Assembly: GCF_019039055.1 (NCBI RefSeq)
Contig: NZ_JAHOPB010000002.1
Coordinates: 806,001 to 870,000 of the forward strand
DNA length: 64,000 nucleotides
Source: Reyranella humidisoli
Lineage (GTDB): Bacteria > Pseudomonadota > Alphaproteobacteria > Reyranellales > Reyranellaceae
Direction: 5' to 3'
Positions 46,260 to 54,490 of the stretch are shown piece after piece; positions within the stretch are counted from its first letter, which is position 1, and every line of letters begins with the position of its first letter. Position numbers and translations under genes: made by a program. The notes under the pieces are model-generated. The model was not told the origin of the DNA. It worked only from the letters and a program-made list of their open reading frames with translations, and made no database searches.

Positions 46260-47234
46260 ATGACTTCCGTCCTGGTCACCGGCGTCGCCGGCTTCATCGG
46301 CTCCCATGTCGCCCGTGCCCTGCTGGGGCGGGGTGAAACCGTGATCGGTGTCGACAATTTCAGCGACTACTACGATCCGGTCCTGAAATTCGCCCGGCTG
46401 AAGCCGCTGCGCGAGATGCCGGGCTTCACCTTCCTCGAGGCCGACGTGTCCGACCGTGAGGCGATGCAGGGGCTGGCCGACCGCCACGGCGACATCGACC
46501 GGATCGTCCACCTGGCCGCCCAGCCGGGCATCCGCCATTCCAAGGTCGATCCCTACATCTATATCCAGACCAACCTGATGGGGCAGGTCGTCCTGCTCGA
46601 ACTGGCGCGCCGGCTGGGGGCGCAGCTCAGGCATCTGGTCTATGCCTCGTCGTCGTCGGTCTATGGCGGCAACCGCAAGATTCCCTTCGCCGTGAACGAT
46701 CCCGTGGACCGTCCGGTGTCGCTCTACGCCGCGACCAAGCGGGCCGACGAATTGATGACCGAGACCTATGTCCACCAATATGGCCTCAAGGCGACCGGGC
46801 TTCGCTATTTTACGGTTTATGGCCCGTGGGGCCGACCCGACATGTCCCCCTACATCTTCGCCCGGGCGATCCACGAAGGCCGCACGATCGACCTCTATCA
46901 CCACGGCAAGGTGAGGCGGGATTTCAGCTACATCGACGACATCGTCTCCGGCACGCTGGCGGCGCTCGACCGGCCGCCCGAGAGCGCCGGACACCGGCTC
47001 TACAATCTCGGCGCTGCCCGGAGCGAGGAGATCCTGCACGTCATCGCGCTGTTCGAGACGGCGCTGGGCCGGAAAGCCGTCATCGAGCTGAAGCCCGGCG
47101 AGCCGGGCGACATGCAGGAAACCGCGGCCGACATCGAAAGCTCCGTGCGTGATCTCGGCTGGTCGCCCCAGGTGACCGTCGACCGCGGCATCCCGCTCTT
47201 CGTCGAGTGGTTCAAGGCCTACAACCGGCTCTGA
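46260..47234 (+). CDS. NAD-dependent epimerase, UDP-glucuronate 4-epimerase-like
   Basis: This 324-residue extended short-chain dehydrogenase has the NAD motif VLVTGVAGFIGSHVA at 4-18, and the catalytic YAATK Tyr-Lys pair near 156-160. DNFSDYYDP and the C-terminal VRRDFSYIDDIV match the UDP-glucuronate/UDP-glucose 4-epimerase group. It acts in the cytosol on nucleotide sugars for surface polysaccharide. It is divergent from the indolepyruvate oxidoreductase and followed by a hairpin-rich gap. Confidence 0.9.
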   Translation: MTSVLVTGVAGFIGSHVARALLGRGETVIGVDNFSDYYDPVLKFARLKPLREMPGFTFLEADVSDREAMQGLADRHGDIDRIVHLAAQPGIRHSKVDPYIYIQTNLMGQVVLLELARRLGAQLRHLVYASSSSVYGGNRKIPFAVNDPVDRPVSLYAATKRADELMTETYVHQYGLKATGLRYFTVYGPWGRPDMSPYIFARAIHEGRTIDLYHHGKVRRDFSYIDDIVSGTLAALDRPPESAGHRLYNLGAARSEEILHVIALFETALGRKAVIELKPGEPGDMQETAADIESSVRDLGWSPQVTVDRGIPLFVEWFKAYNRL

Positions 47235-47263
47235 GCCGGGCGAAGCTCGGCGTCTGAGCGTCA

Positions 47264-47284
47264 GGACATCGCTTTGCGATGTCC
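47264..47284 (+). terminator. perfect nine-base-pair hairpin behind the epimerase gene
   Basis: GGACATCGC pairs perfectly with GCGATGTCC around TTT. It lies 30 bases after the epimerase stop. It has no long T run, so it could be a terminator or the first stem of the larger structured stretch that follows. Confidence 0.45.
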
Positions 47285-47322
47285 GAGAGCGCCGAAGGAA
47301 GCAGGGCCACTTTGACCTCTCC

Positions 47323-47383
47323 GTCGGCGACGCGGCCTGGTTACAAGCCGCAAGACGCCGACACTTCCCTGTTCAAATCAGGG
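47323..47383. other. nested hairpin and tRNA T-arm-like hairpin
   Basis: GTCGGCG (47323-47329) pairs with CGCCGAC (47356-47362), with GCGGC/GCCGC (47332-47336 with 47347-47351) nested inside. Just after, CCCTG-TTCAAAT-CAGGG (47367-47383) is the shape and sequence of a tRNA T-arm, including the G53-C61-type closing pair. No complete tRNA can be folded: no 5' acceptor matching the following TTATTTC is present. Confidence 0.4.
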
Positions 47384-47402
47384 TTATTTCATATGAGGTA
47401 AG

Positions 47403-47462
47403 GGTCCCTCGCATACGCTCCAGGGCGGGGGGTACCCCGCCCTGGAGCGTATGCGAGGGACC
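47403..47462. repeat. perfect 28-bp inverted repeat
   Basis: The arm at 47403-47430 (starting GGTCCCTCGCATACGC) is the exact reverse complement of 47435-47462, with a four-base centre GGTA. The flanking bases A-A-G and T-T-T can extend the stem by three more pairs, one of them G-U. It is much longer than an ordinary terminator; it may be a strong transcription barrier or the remains of a small inverted-repeat element. Confidence 0.8.
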
Positions 47463-47562
47463 TTTCGCCGCCTTCACACACCAACCATCACGGCCTTTTG
47501 AGGCTTATGCGATAGCGGTGCATCTGAATGGGGAGGCACTCCTGGGAGCTTCGAAAGGCAGA

Positions 47563-48108
47563 ATGAGGAAGGGCAGATTCATCCTCACCGGCGCGCCGGG
47601 AGCGGGGAAGACGACCGTCCTGCGGCAGCTTGAGATCAACGGGTTCGGCGTGGTCGAGGAGGCGGCGACGGACGTCATCGCGCTCGAACAGGCCAAGGGC
47701 GTCGCCGAGCCGTGGACCGTTCCCGGCTTCATCGACCGGATCGTGGCACTGCAGCGGCGCAGGCGGCTCTCCGCCTCGGGCGAGGTCCAGTTCCATGACC
47801 GGTCCGCCTTTTGCACCGAGGCGCTGGTGACCTTCCTTGGGCATCCGCCCTCGGACCTGCTGCGTATGGAAATCGACGAGCTGAAGCGCGAGGGCTTCTA
47901 CGATCGCCGCGTCTTCTTCGTGCGGCTGATGGGCTTCGTCGAGCCCACGGCGGCGCGGCGGATCGGGCTGGAGGAGGCACGGCGCTTCGAGGCGGTGCAT
48001 GAGCGCACCTATCGTGCGCACGGCTTCGAGCCGGTCCTCATCGAACCAGGAAGCGTGCTAGATCGGGTGGCCGCGATCGGACACTGCCTCGAGGGCCGCT
48101 CCCTCTAG
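47563..48108 (+). CDS. AAA-type P-loop NTPase/kinase-like protein
   Basis: This 181-residue protein has a Walker A motif right at the N-terminus: MRKGRFILTGAPGAGKTT. The rest (GFGVVEEAATDVI near 30-42, EVQFHDRSAFCTEAL near 76-90 and VFFVRLMGFVEPTAARRIG near 117-135) resembles the AAA_28/DUF-type P-loop family of small ATPases. ATG 47563 places Walker A at residues 10-17; a GTG 15 codons earlier is possible. No partner gene gives a hint of its role. Confidence 0.8.
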   Translation: MRKGRFILTGAPGAGKTTVLRQLEINGFGVVEEAATDVIALEQAKGVAEPWTVPGFIDRIVALQRRRRLSASGEVQFHDRSAFCTEALVTFLGHPPSDLLRMEIDELKREGFYDRRVFFVRLMGFVEPTAARRIGLEEARRFEAVHERTYRAHGFEPVLIEPGSVLDRVAAIGHCLEGRSL

Positions 48109-48157
48109 TCATGAAGCGGGTCGCGCCCCATATCCGGGGTGACGCAAGGAGTGGTGA

Positions 48158-49927
48158 ATGAACGTTGTGTTGGGCGACCTGCCGACCTGGAACCTGGCCG
48201 ATCTCTATTCCAGCCCGACCGGGACGGACCTGGGCGCCGACCTGAAGCGCGCGGCGGCGGAAGCCGATGCCTTCGCGAAGGATTACGAGGGCAGGATCGT
48301 CGGTCTCGACGGCAAGGCGCTGGGCGGGGCGATCGTGCGTCTGGAGGCGATGAGCGACCTGCTGGGCCGCATCGGCTCCTATGCCCAGCTCTATTCGGCG
48401 CAGGACCAGTCCGATCCGGAGCGCAACCGCTTCGCCCAGGACATGTCGGAGAAGCTGAACGACATTGGGTCAAAGCTCCTGTTCTTCCGGCTGGAGATCA
48501 ACAAGATCGAGGATGCCGATCTTGCCGAGAAGCTGAAGGCGCCGGAACTTGCGAAGTACGCGCCGTGGCTGCGCGACGCCCGCCTTTTCCGCCCGCACCA
48601 GCTTTCCGACGAACTCGAGAAGTTCCAGCATGACCAGTCGGTGGTCGGCAGCAGCGCCTGGTCGCGCCTGTTCGACGAGACGATCGCGCGGCTGCGCTAT
48701 CCGTTCGGCAATGAGATGCTGAGCGAGCCGCAGATCCTCGACAAGCTGTCGAACAAGGACGCCGCGATACGCAAGGAAGCCGCCAAGTCGTTCGGCAAGG
48801 TGCAGGGCGAGAATATCGCGGTCTTCTCGCTGATCACCAACACGCTGATCAAGGACAAGGAGATCGACGACCGCTGGCGCAAGTACGCGCGGCCGCAATC
48901 GTTCCGTAACCTCGCCAACGTCGTGGAGGACGAGGTGGTCGACGCGCTCGCGGCGTCGGTCAAGAAGGCTTACCCCAAGCTCGCGCACCGCTACTACAAG
49001 CTGAAAGCGAAGTGGTTCGGCGTCGAGACCATGCCCTACTGGGACCGCAACGCGCCGCTGCCCGAGCATGACGACCGCACGATCCCCTGGCCCGAGGCCG
49101 AGAAGATCGTGCTCGACGCCTACAACGCCTTCTCGCCGGAACTGGCGGATGTCGGCCGCAAATTCTTCGGCACGGGCTGGATCGACGCGCCGGCGCGGCC
49201 GGGCAAGTCGCCGGGGGCCTTCGCCCATCCGACGGTGCCGTCGGCGCATCCCTATCTCCTGCTGAACTATCAGGGAAAGGTTCGCGACGTGATGACCCTG
49301 GCGCACGAGTTGGGCCATGGCGTCCATCAGGTGCTGGCGGCCAAGCAGGGCCCGCTGATGGCCGACACGCCGCTGACGCTGGCCGAGACCGCCTCGGTGT
49401 TCGGCGAGATGCTGACCTTCCAGTCGCTGCTCAAGACCGCGCCCGACAAGGCCACGCGCAAGGCGATGCTGGCCGGCAAGGTCGAGGACATGCTGAACAC
49501 CGTGGTGCGCCAGATCGCGTTCTACGATTTCGAATCGCGCCTGCACATGGCGCGCCGCGAGGGCGAGCTGACGCCCGACGCGATCGGCGAGATCTGGATG
49601 GCGGTGCAAAAGGAGAGCCTCGGCCCGGCCTTCCGTTATGACGACGAATACAAATACTACTGGTCCTATATCGGCCACTTCATCCACTCGCCGTTCTACG
49701 TGTATGCCTACGCGTTCGGCGATTGCCTGGTGAACTCGCTCTATGCCGCCTATCAGGCGAAGCCCGACGGCTTCCAGGAGAAGTATCTCGACATGCTGCG
49801 CTCGGGTGGCGTGAAGCGGCACAAGGAGCTGCTGGCGCCGTTCGGCCTCGATGCCTCCGATCCGGCCTTCTGGGACAAGGGCCTCGATGTGATCTCGGGC
49901 TTCATCGATGAACTCGAGAAACTCTGA
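48158..49927 (+). CDS. M3-family oligoendopeptidase (PepF-like)
   Basis: This 589-residue zinc metallopeptidase has the active site THELGHGVHQ-type sequence: LAHELGHGVHQVL (HExxH) near residue 380, with a third ligand Glu in TLAETASVFGEM downstream. Length and N-terminal helical domain fit the pepF/M3 clade of oligoendopeptidases, which cut short peptides in the cytosol. No signal peptide is seen. It is followed by the third family A repeat. Confidence 0.92.
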   Translation: MNVVLGDLPTWNLADLYSSPTGTDLGADLKRAAAEADAFAKDYEGRIVGLDGKALGGAIVRLEAMSDLLGRIGSYAQLYSAQDQSDPERNRFAQDMSEKLNDIGSKLLFFRLEINKIEDADLAEKLKAPELAKYAPWLRDARLFRPHQLSDELEKFQHDQSVVGSSAWSRLFDETIARLRYPFGNEMLSEPQILDKLSNKDAAIRKEAAKSFGKVQGENIAVFSLITNTLIKDKEIDDRWRKYARPQSFRNLANVVEDEVVDALAASVKKAYPKLAHRYYKLKAKWFGVETMPYWDRNAPLPEHDDRTIPWPEAEKIVLDAYNAFSPELADVGRKFFGTGWIDAPARPGKSPGAFAHPTVPSAHPYLLLNYQGKVRDVMTLAHELGHGVHQVLAAKQGPLMADTPLTLAETASVFGEMLTFQSLLKTAPDKATRKAMLAGKVEDMLNTVVRQIAFYDFESRLHMARREGELTPDAIGEIWMAVQKESLGPAFRYDDEYKYYWSYIGHFIHSPFYVYAYAFGDCLVNSLYAAYQAKPDGFQEKYLDMLRSGGVKRHKELLAPFGLDASDPAFWDKGLDVISGFIDELEKL

Positions 49928-49948
49928 CGTGGCCGTAGCACCAAAAGA

Positions 49949-50058
49949 CCTCATGCTGAGGAGGCCGCGTCGCGGCCGTCTCGAAGCATGGGAACGCGCA
50001 CCCCAATCTTTGCCCACCCTTCGAGACGCGACCCTGCGGGCCGCTCCTCAGGGTGAGG
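49949..50058. repeat. intergenic palindromic repeat, family A, copy 3
   Basis: CCTCATGCTGAGG at the left, CGTCTCGAAGCATGGGAAC in the middle-left, GCCCACCCTTCGAGACGCG in the middle-right and CTCCTCAGGGTGAGG at the right. The last part is nearly identical to the right half of the copy at 13074-13188. It lies between the peptidase and the ABC1 kinase genes. Confidence 0.8.
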
Positions 50059-50074
50059 TGGTTTTGTAAGAATC

Positions 50075-51412
50075 ATGGCCTCTGACGAAGGCGACTCCCT
50101 CGGCGGGCGGCTCGGTCGCTATGCGCGGGTCGGCACGTCGGTAGGCGGGCTGGCGGTCAAGCTGGCGGGGCAGCGCTATCTCGGCTTCGGCCTTGATCGC
50201 GACAAGCATGCCGGCGAGCTGAAGGCCGCACTGGGAGGGCTGAAAGGCCCGCTGATGAAGGCGGCGCAACTGCTCGCCACCATCCCCGACGCGTTGCCGC
50301 CGGAATATGCCCGCGAGCTGGCGCAGTTGCAGGCCAACGCGCCGGCAATGGGCTGGGCCTTCGTGCGCCGCCGCATGGCGTCGGAGCTGGGGCCCGACTG
50401 GCAGGCCAAGTTCGCCCGCTTCGACAAGGAGGCGTCATTCGCCGCATCGCTGGGGCAGGTTCACCGCGCGTCGCTGCACGATGGGCGGGAGGTGGCGGCC
50501 AAGCTGCAGTATCCCGACATGTCGTCGGCGCTGGAGGCCGACCTCAACCAGCTCAAGGTCGTGTTCGCGATCGGCCAGCGCTTCGATCCGGCGATCCGTA
50601 CCGACGAGATCCATGCCGAGATCGCCAACCGCCTGCGCGAGGAACTCGATTATCGCCGCGAGGCGAGGCACACGGCGTTGTACCGCTACATGCTGCGCGA
50701 CGAGAGTCAGGTCCATGTGCCCGGGGTCGTCGCCTCGCATTCGACCGAGCGTCTCCTCACCATGGACTGGCTGCAGGGCGAGCCCTTGCTCAACTGGAAG
50801 ACCCGTTCGCAGGAAGAACGCGACGCGCTCGCCATCGCCATGTTCCGCGCCTGGTATGTGCCGTTCTATTTCTATGGCGCCATCCACGGCGATCCACATC
50901 TCGGGAACTACTCGGTGCGGCCGGACGGTTCGGTGAACCTGATGGATTTCGGCTGCATCCGCATTTTCCCGCCGCGCTTCGTGCGGGGCTCGATCGAACT
51001 CTATCGCGCGCTGATGACGGACGACGAGGCGCGCGCCGTCGCGGCCTACGAGGATTGGGGGTTTACCGGTCTCAGCAAGGAAATGGTCGCCATCCTCAAC
51101 CGCTGGGCCGCTTTTCTCTACGGCCCTCTGATGGACGACCGGTCGCGCCGCCTGACCGAAGGCATGGCCGAGGGCTATGGCCGCGAGATGGCGCAGAACG
51201 TGTTCGGCGAGCTGCGCAAGATGGGCGGTGTGCGGCCGCCGCGCGAGTTCGTGTTCATGGATCGCGCCGCCATCGGCCTCGGCTCGGTGTTCATCCACCT
51301 CCGCGCCTCGATCAACTGGCACCAGCTCTTCGAGGGCCTGATCGACGGCTTCGACGTCGACGCGCTGACAGCGAGGCAGGACACAGCCCTGAAAGAAGCA
51401 GGGCTGGCGTGA
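50075..51412 (+). CDS. ABC1/AarF (UbiB-type) kinase-like protein
   Basis: This 445-residue protein of the ABC1 family is related to UbiB. Its N-terminal extension has MKAAQLLATIP in place of the KxGQ motif, then an A-rich nucleotide loop segment FAASLGQVHRA and the lysine in VAAKLQYPDM. The catalytic HGDPHLGNY (HxDxxxxN-type) and DFG as MDFGCIRIF follow. The family is linked to ubiquinone biosynthesis or lipid transport. The stop overlaps the GTG start of the next SDR gene (GTGA). Confidence 0.88.
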   Translation: MASDEGDSLGGRLGRYARVGTSVGGLAVKLAGQRYLGFGLDRDKHAGELKAALGGLKGPLMKAAQLLATIPDALPPEYARELAQLQANAPAMGWAFVRRRMASELGPDWQAKFARFDKEASFAASLGQVHRASLHDGREVAAKLQYPDMSSALEADLNQLKVVFAIGQRFDPAIRTDEIHAEIANRLREELDYRREARHTALYRYMLRDESQVHVPGVVASHSTERLLTMDWLQGEPLLNWKTRSQEERDALAIAMFRAWYVPFYFYGAIHGDPHLGNYSVRPDGSVNLMDFGCIRIFPPRFVRGSIELYRALMTDDEARAVAAYEDWGFTGLSKEMVAILNRWAAFLYGPLMDDRSRRLTEGMAEGYGREMAQNVFGELRKMGGVRPPREFVFMDRAAIGLGSVFIHLRASINWHQLFEGLIDGFDVDALTARQDTALKEAGLA

Positions 51413-52323
51413 ACATCCTCGTAACGGGTTCGTCGGGCTGGCTTGGCCAGACTCTGGTGCCGAAGCTCGTGCGCGAAGGACACAAGGTGGTGGGGCTCGA
51501 TCCGGAGCCGGGCGCCACGACCAGCGTCGTGGGTTCAGTCGTCGACCGTGCTCTTGTTCGCCGCGTGATCCGCGACGAGGGCATCACGGCCATGATTCAT
51601 GCCGCAGCGCGCCACAAGCCTCACATCGAGACCCACGACAATTCGGAGTTCGTCGCCGTCAACGTGCAGGGCACGCTCAACCTGCTGGAGGAGGCGGTGG
51701 CGCCGGGCTCGGCGGTCGACCGCTTCGTCTTCACCTCGACGACCTCGCTCATGATTTCGCAGCAGATCCGTGACGGGAAGGCGGGCGGAGCGAAGGAGGC
51801 GGCGTGGATCGACGAGACGATGGCGCCACTCAAGCCGCGCAACATCTACGGCGTCACCAAGCTCGCGGCCGAGGAACTGTGCCGCCTGTTCAATCACCTG
51901 CACAGGCTGCCGGTACTCGTCCTTCGCACCTCGCGGTTCTTTCCCGAGGAGGACGACATGGCCCATGCCATCAGGCAGTCGGGCGAGAACACGAAGGCCA
52001 ACGAATTCCTGTTCCGCCGTCTCAGCGTCGAGGATGCGGCCGAGGCGCATGTCGTGGCTCTCGCCAAGGCGAGGGAGATCGGCTTCGACACGTTCATCGT
52101 TTCGGCGATGACGCCGTTCCGGCGCGAGGATTGCCGCGAGCTGATCGCCGACGCGCCCGCGGTGGTGAGCCGGCTCTTCCCGGAATATCTCGCGCTCTAT
52201 GAGAAGCGGGGCTGGACGATGTTCGACACGGTCGACCGCATCTATGACGCCGGCAAGGCGGCCCGTGTGCTCGGATTCACCTGCCGCACGGGGTTCCGTG
52301 AGGTGCTGGACACGCTCCGGTAG
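51409..52323 (+). CDS. NAD-dependent epimerase/dehydratase (extended SDR)
   Basis: This 304-residue protein starts at a GTG overlapping the ABC1 stop. The Rossmann motif VNILVTGSSGWLGQTLVPKL is at residues 1-19, with a HAAARHKPHIE element and a catalytic NIYGVTKLAAE (YxxxK) near 144-154. The C-terminal substrate domain is typical of the family. The coupling to an ABC1 kinase is unusual but may only reflect compact packing. The substrate is unknown. Confidence 0.88.
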   Translation: MNILVTGSSGWLGQTLVPKLVREGHKVVGLDPEPGATTSVVGSVVDRALVRRVIRDEGITAMIHAAARHKPHIETHDNSEFVAVNVQGTLNLLEEAVAPGSAVDRFVFTSTTSLMISQQIRDGKAGGAKEAAWIDETMAPLKPRNIYGVTKLAAEELCRLFNHLHRLPVLVLRTSRFFPEEDDMAHAIRQSGENTKANEFLFRRLSVEDAAEAHVVALAKAREIGFDTFIVSAMTPFRREDCRELIADAPAVVSRLFPEYLALYEKRGWTMFDTVDRIYDAGKAARVLGFTCRTGFREVLDTLR

Positions 52324-52359
52324 GGGGCAACTATTCCGGCTTGCGGGCGTTTTCTCGCC

Positions 52360-52551
52360 ATGATGACCCGCATTCTCCAACCCAAGCGTCTGATCGGTGC
52401 CGCGGTCCTTGCGGGCGTCGCGATAGCGCTTTCCGGCTGTGGCGTTGCCGCATTTCCGGTGCGAGTGACCAGCGCGACGGCGAAGATCGTGCCTGTGGCC
52501 GGCGATGTCGTTGCCTACCCGCTCGACAAGACCGCGGACGCCATCGATTAG
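52360..52551 (+). CDS. tiny lipoprotein
   Basis: This 63-residue protein has a lipoprotein signal: RLIGAAVLAGVAIALSGC with the lipobox Cys near residue 27. The mature part is only about 35 residues (VAAFPVRVTSATAKIVPVAG...). Short lipoproteins of this type are common in alphaproteobacteria and have no known role. ATG 52360 or the next codon can serve as start. Confidence 0.6.
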   Translation: MMTRILQPKRLIGAAVLAGVAIALSGCGVAAFPVRVTSATAKIVPVAGDVVAYPLDKTADAID

Positions 52552-52648
52552 CCAATCGCTGCGCCCGTCAGCCTGAAGCGTGATAAAGGCATCGGGGGGG
52601 GGGCAGGCGGCTCCCGGCGGAGCTTGGGAGTGTAGTCGGGGCGATGAC

Positions 52649-53305
52649 ATGCGGTTGATGCTGTACGCGGTGCTTGCGCTTGGCGCGGTGGCACTCCTGC
52701 TGTCTCTCCTGTCGTGGATCGCCGAGCGCCGCCTCGAAGCCCTGGCCGACCCGTACATCAGCAGCGATCCGGCGAAGTTGCCGGGGGTCACGGTGGCGCT
52801 GGTCCTGGGCGCGGCGCCGATCGGCCCCGAGGGCGGCCCAAACCGCTACTTCGTCTATCGGCTCAATGCGGCGGCTGCGCTCTACAAGGCCGGCAAGGTG
52901 AAGTACCTGCTGGTGAGCGGCGACAACAGCCGTCCTGATTACGACGAGCCGACCGCCATGCGCGCCGGTTTGATCGAGCGCGGTGTGCCGGCCGAGGCGA
53001 TCTATCGCGATTTCGCGGGCTTCCGGACCTGGGATTCGGTGGTGCGGGTCGAAGAGGTTTTTGGCCAGACACGCGTCATCGTCGTGTCGCAGCGCTTCCA
53101 CCTCTCTCGCGCGATCTTCCTCGCCCGTCAGCAGGGTATCGAAGCCTGGGGCTTCGAGGCGCAGGACGTTGCGCGCGCCTACAGCATCGTCACCATCCTG
53201 CGGCGCTATCCCTCGGCCTTGCGCGCCTACTTCGACGTCTGGTTCGACACGCCGCCGAAATACACCGGTCCGCGAATCGTGATCGGCAAGGATCCACCGA
53301 ACTAG
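52649..53305 (+). CDS. YdcF/SanA-like (DUF218) protein
   Basis: This 218-residue protein has an N-terminal membrane anchor (residues 3-24, MLYAVLALGAVALLLSLLSW) and a DUF218 domain. Markers are VALVLGAAP, NAAAALYKAGKVKYLLVSGDN, AEAIYRDFAGFRTWDSVVR and VVSQRFHLSRAIFLARQQG. In SanA-type proteins this domain supports the cell envelope barrier; the reaction is not established. ATG 52649 is used because the anchor follows at once. Confidence 0.85.
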   Translation: MRLMLYAVLALGAVALLLSLLSWIAERRLEALADPYISSDPAKLPGVTVALVLGAAPIGPEGGPNRYFVYRLNAAAALYKAGKVKYLLVSGDNSRPDYDEPTAMRAGLIERGVPAEAIYRDFAGFRTWDSVVRVEEVFGQTRVIVVSQRFHLSRAIFLARQQGIEAWGFEAQDVARAYSIVTILRRYPSALRAYFDVWFDTPPKYTGPRIVIGKDPPN

Positions 53306-53334
53306 GGACTGGGTTCAGTCGCGCAGGACCGTCC

Positions 53335-54483
53335 TCAACGGGAGAGTGCCTTGCCGAATATCCGCGGCAACTCGGCCTGCCAAAAATCCACGAAACGGGG
53401 ATAGGGCAGGATCGGCCGCGGATGGGCGCCGTCGAAATATTCCAGGTGGCCGACGAGAGCGAAGCCGACCAGCAGGCCGGCCACCGTCATTGCGGCCGGT
53501 GCGGGCGTGGTCCTTCCGATGAACAGAAGAACGAACAGGCTGGACAGCAGGGACAGGAAAACCCAGCGAAAGACGTCCCAGCCGAAGAATCCGAGGAGCA
53601 GGGGCGCCAGGCACGCGCCGAGCACGCACAGGACGTTCAGCGCGCCGAACCAGCGATCGGAACGACGGTAAAATGCCACTGCCACGACGACTGATACGCA
53701 TGCCGCCATCAGCAGCGCCCGCGTCAGGTAGCGTGCCGGAGGCATGTAGTAGTTGCGCATCCGCTCGCCGACGAAGTCGTTCCGAAACAGCTGATAATAG
53801 CTTTCGTCGATAGCGTAGCGCGCAACGGAGCGCACCCGCGCCAAAAGCGCCTCGATCATCTCCGATGGCACGGTCTGGAAAAACAGGTAGATGACTGCGA
53901 AAACCGCGACCAGGACAGCGCCGTGTACGATGGCCGTTCTGAATTCACGGCGCAGAGCGAGGCTTGTGACGTAGAGCGGGATGACGGTGAAAGCCGCCAA
54001 CTCCTGGACGAAGAGCGTGGCGCCCATGATCAGGAGGGCGGGCAAGGGCCGCACGTGGATCGCCGCCAGCAGCGCGAGATAGAGGATGTCCTCGGGATAG
54101 CCGGCTGTATGAAAGAGATAGCCACCGGTCGGCGCGACCAGGAATGCGATCACGACCAGTTTCATCGACAGCGGCGAATGCCACGCGCGCCAGAAGAGGA
54201 TCGCGATCAGCGTGTAGCGAACGGCCATCTGTAGCGCCGCCACGAAGACATATTCGAAGCGTAAAGATCCGAACGGATAGAGCAGCGTTCCGACCAGGCT
54301 GCGCCGGCCGAAGCCGTCGAAGAAGCTCGGGATGTAGTAGTTGATGGCCCAGAGTATCGGGAGACCGAAGCCGACGTAGAACGCCAGAAACAGCGCGACG
54401 ATCAAACCGGCATTTGCAGCCAGTTCGATGACGCCGGCGTTCCGCACGGTTCTGTTTCCCGCCAAACGACTGTAGCCGTCCAA
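53335..54483 (-). CDS. polytopic membrane protein of unknown function
   Basis: This protein of about 382 residues has roughly nine hydrophobic helices spread over the chain (for example 22-44, 92-112, 186-206 and 284-304). A loop with RNYYMPPARYLTRA lies near 245-258. The start is unsettled: TTG 54483 gives the longest form, and a GTG about 12 codons later is possible. The composition resembles EpsG-like or other polysaccharide-related membrane proteins, but no family motif is clear. Confidence 0.65.
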   Translation of the reverse strand: MDGYSRLAGNRTVRNAGVIELAANAGLIVALFLAFYVGFGLPILWAINYYIPSFFDGFGRRSLVGTLLYPFGSLRFEYVFVAALQMAVRYTLIAILFWRAWHSPLSMKLVVIAFLVAPTGGYLFHTAGYPEDILYLALLAAIHVRPLPALLIMGATLFVQELAAFTVIPLYVTSLALRREFRTAIVHGAVLVAVFAVIYLFFQTVPSEMIEALLARVRSVARYAIDESYYQLFRNDFVGERMRNYYMPPARYLTRALLMAACVSVVVAVAFYRRSDRWFGALNVLCVLGACLAPLLLGFFGWDVFRWVFLSLLSSLFVLLFIGRTTPAPAAMTVAGLLVGFALVGHLEYFDGAHPRPILPYPRFVDFWQAELPRIFGKALSR

Positions 54484-54490
54484 TGGGCCG

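Noticed and set aside
47323-47400. A complete tRNA gene, possibly tRNA-Sec
   Set aside because: Only a T-arm-like hairpin fits. There is no acceptor complement, no D arm and no anticodon arm with TCA in a proper loop.
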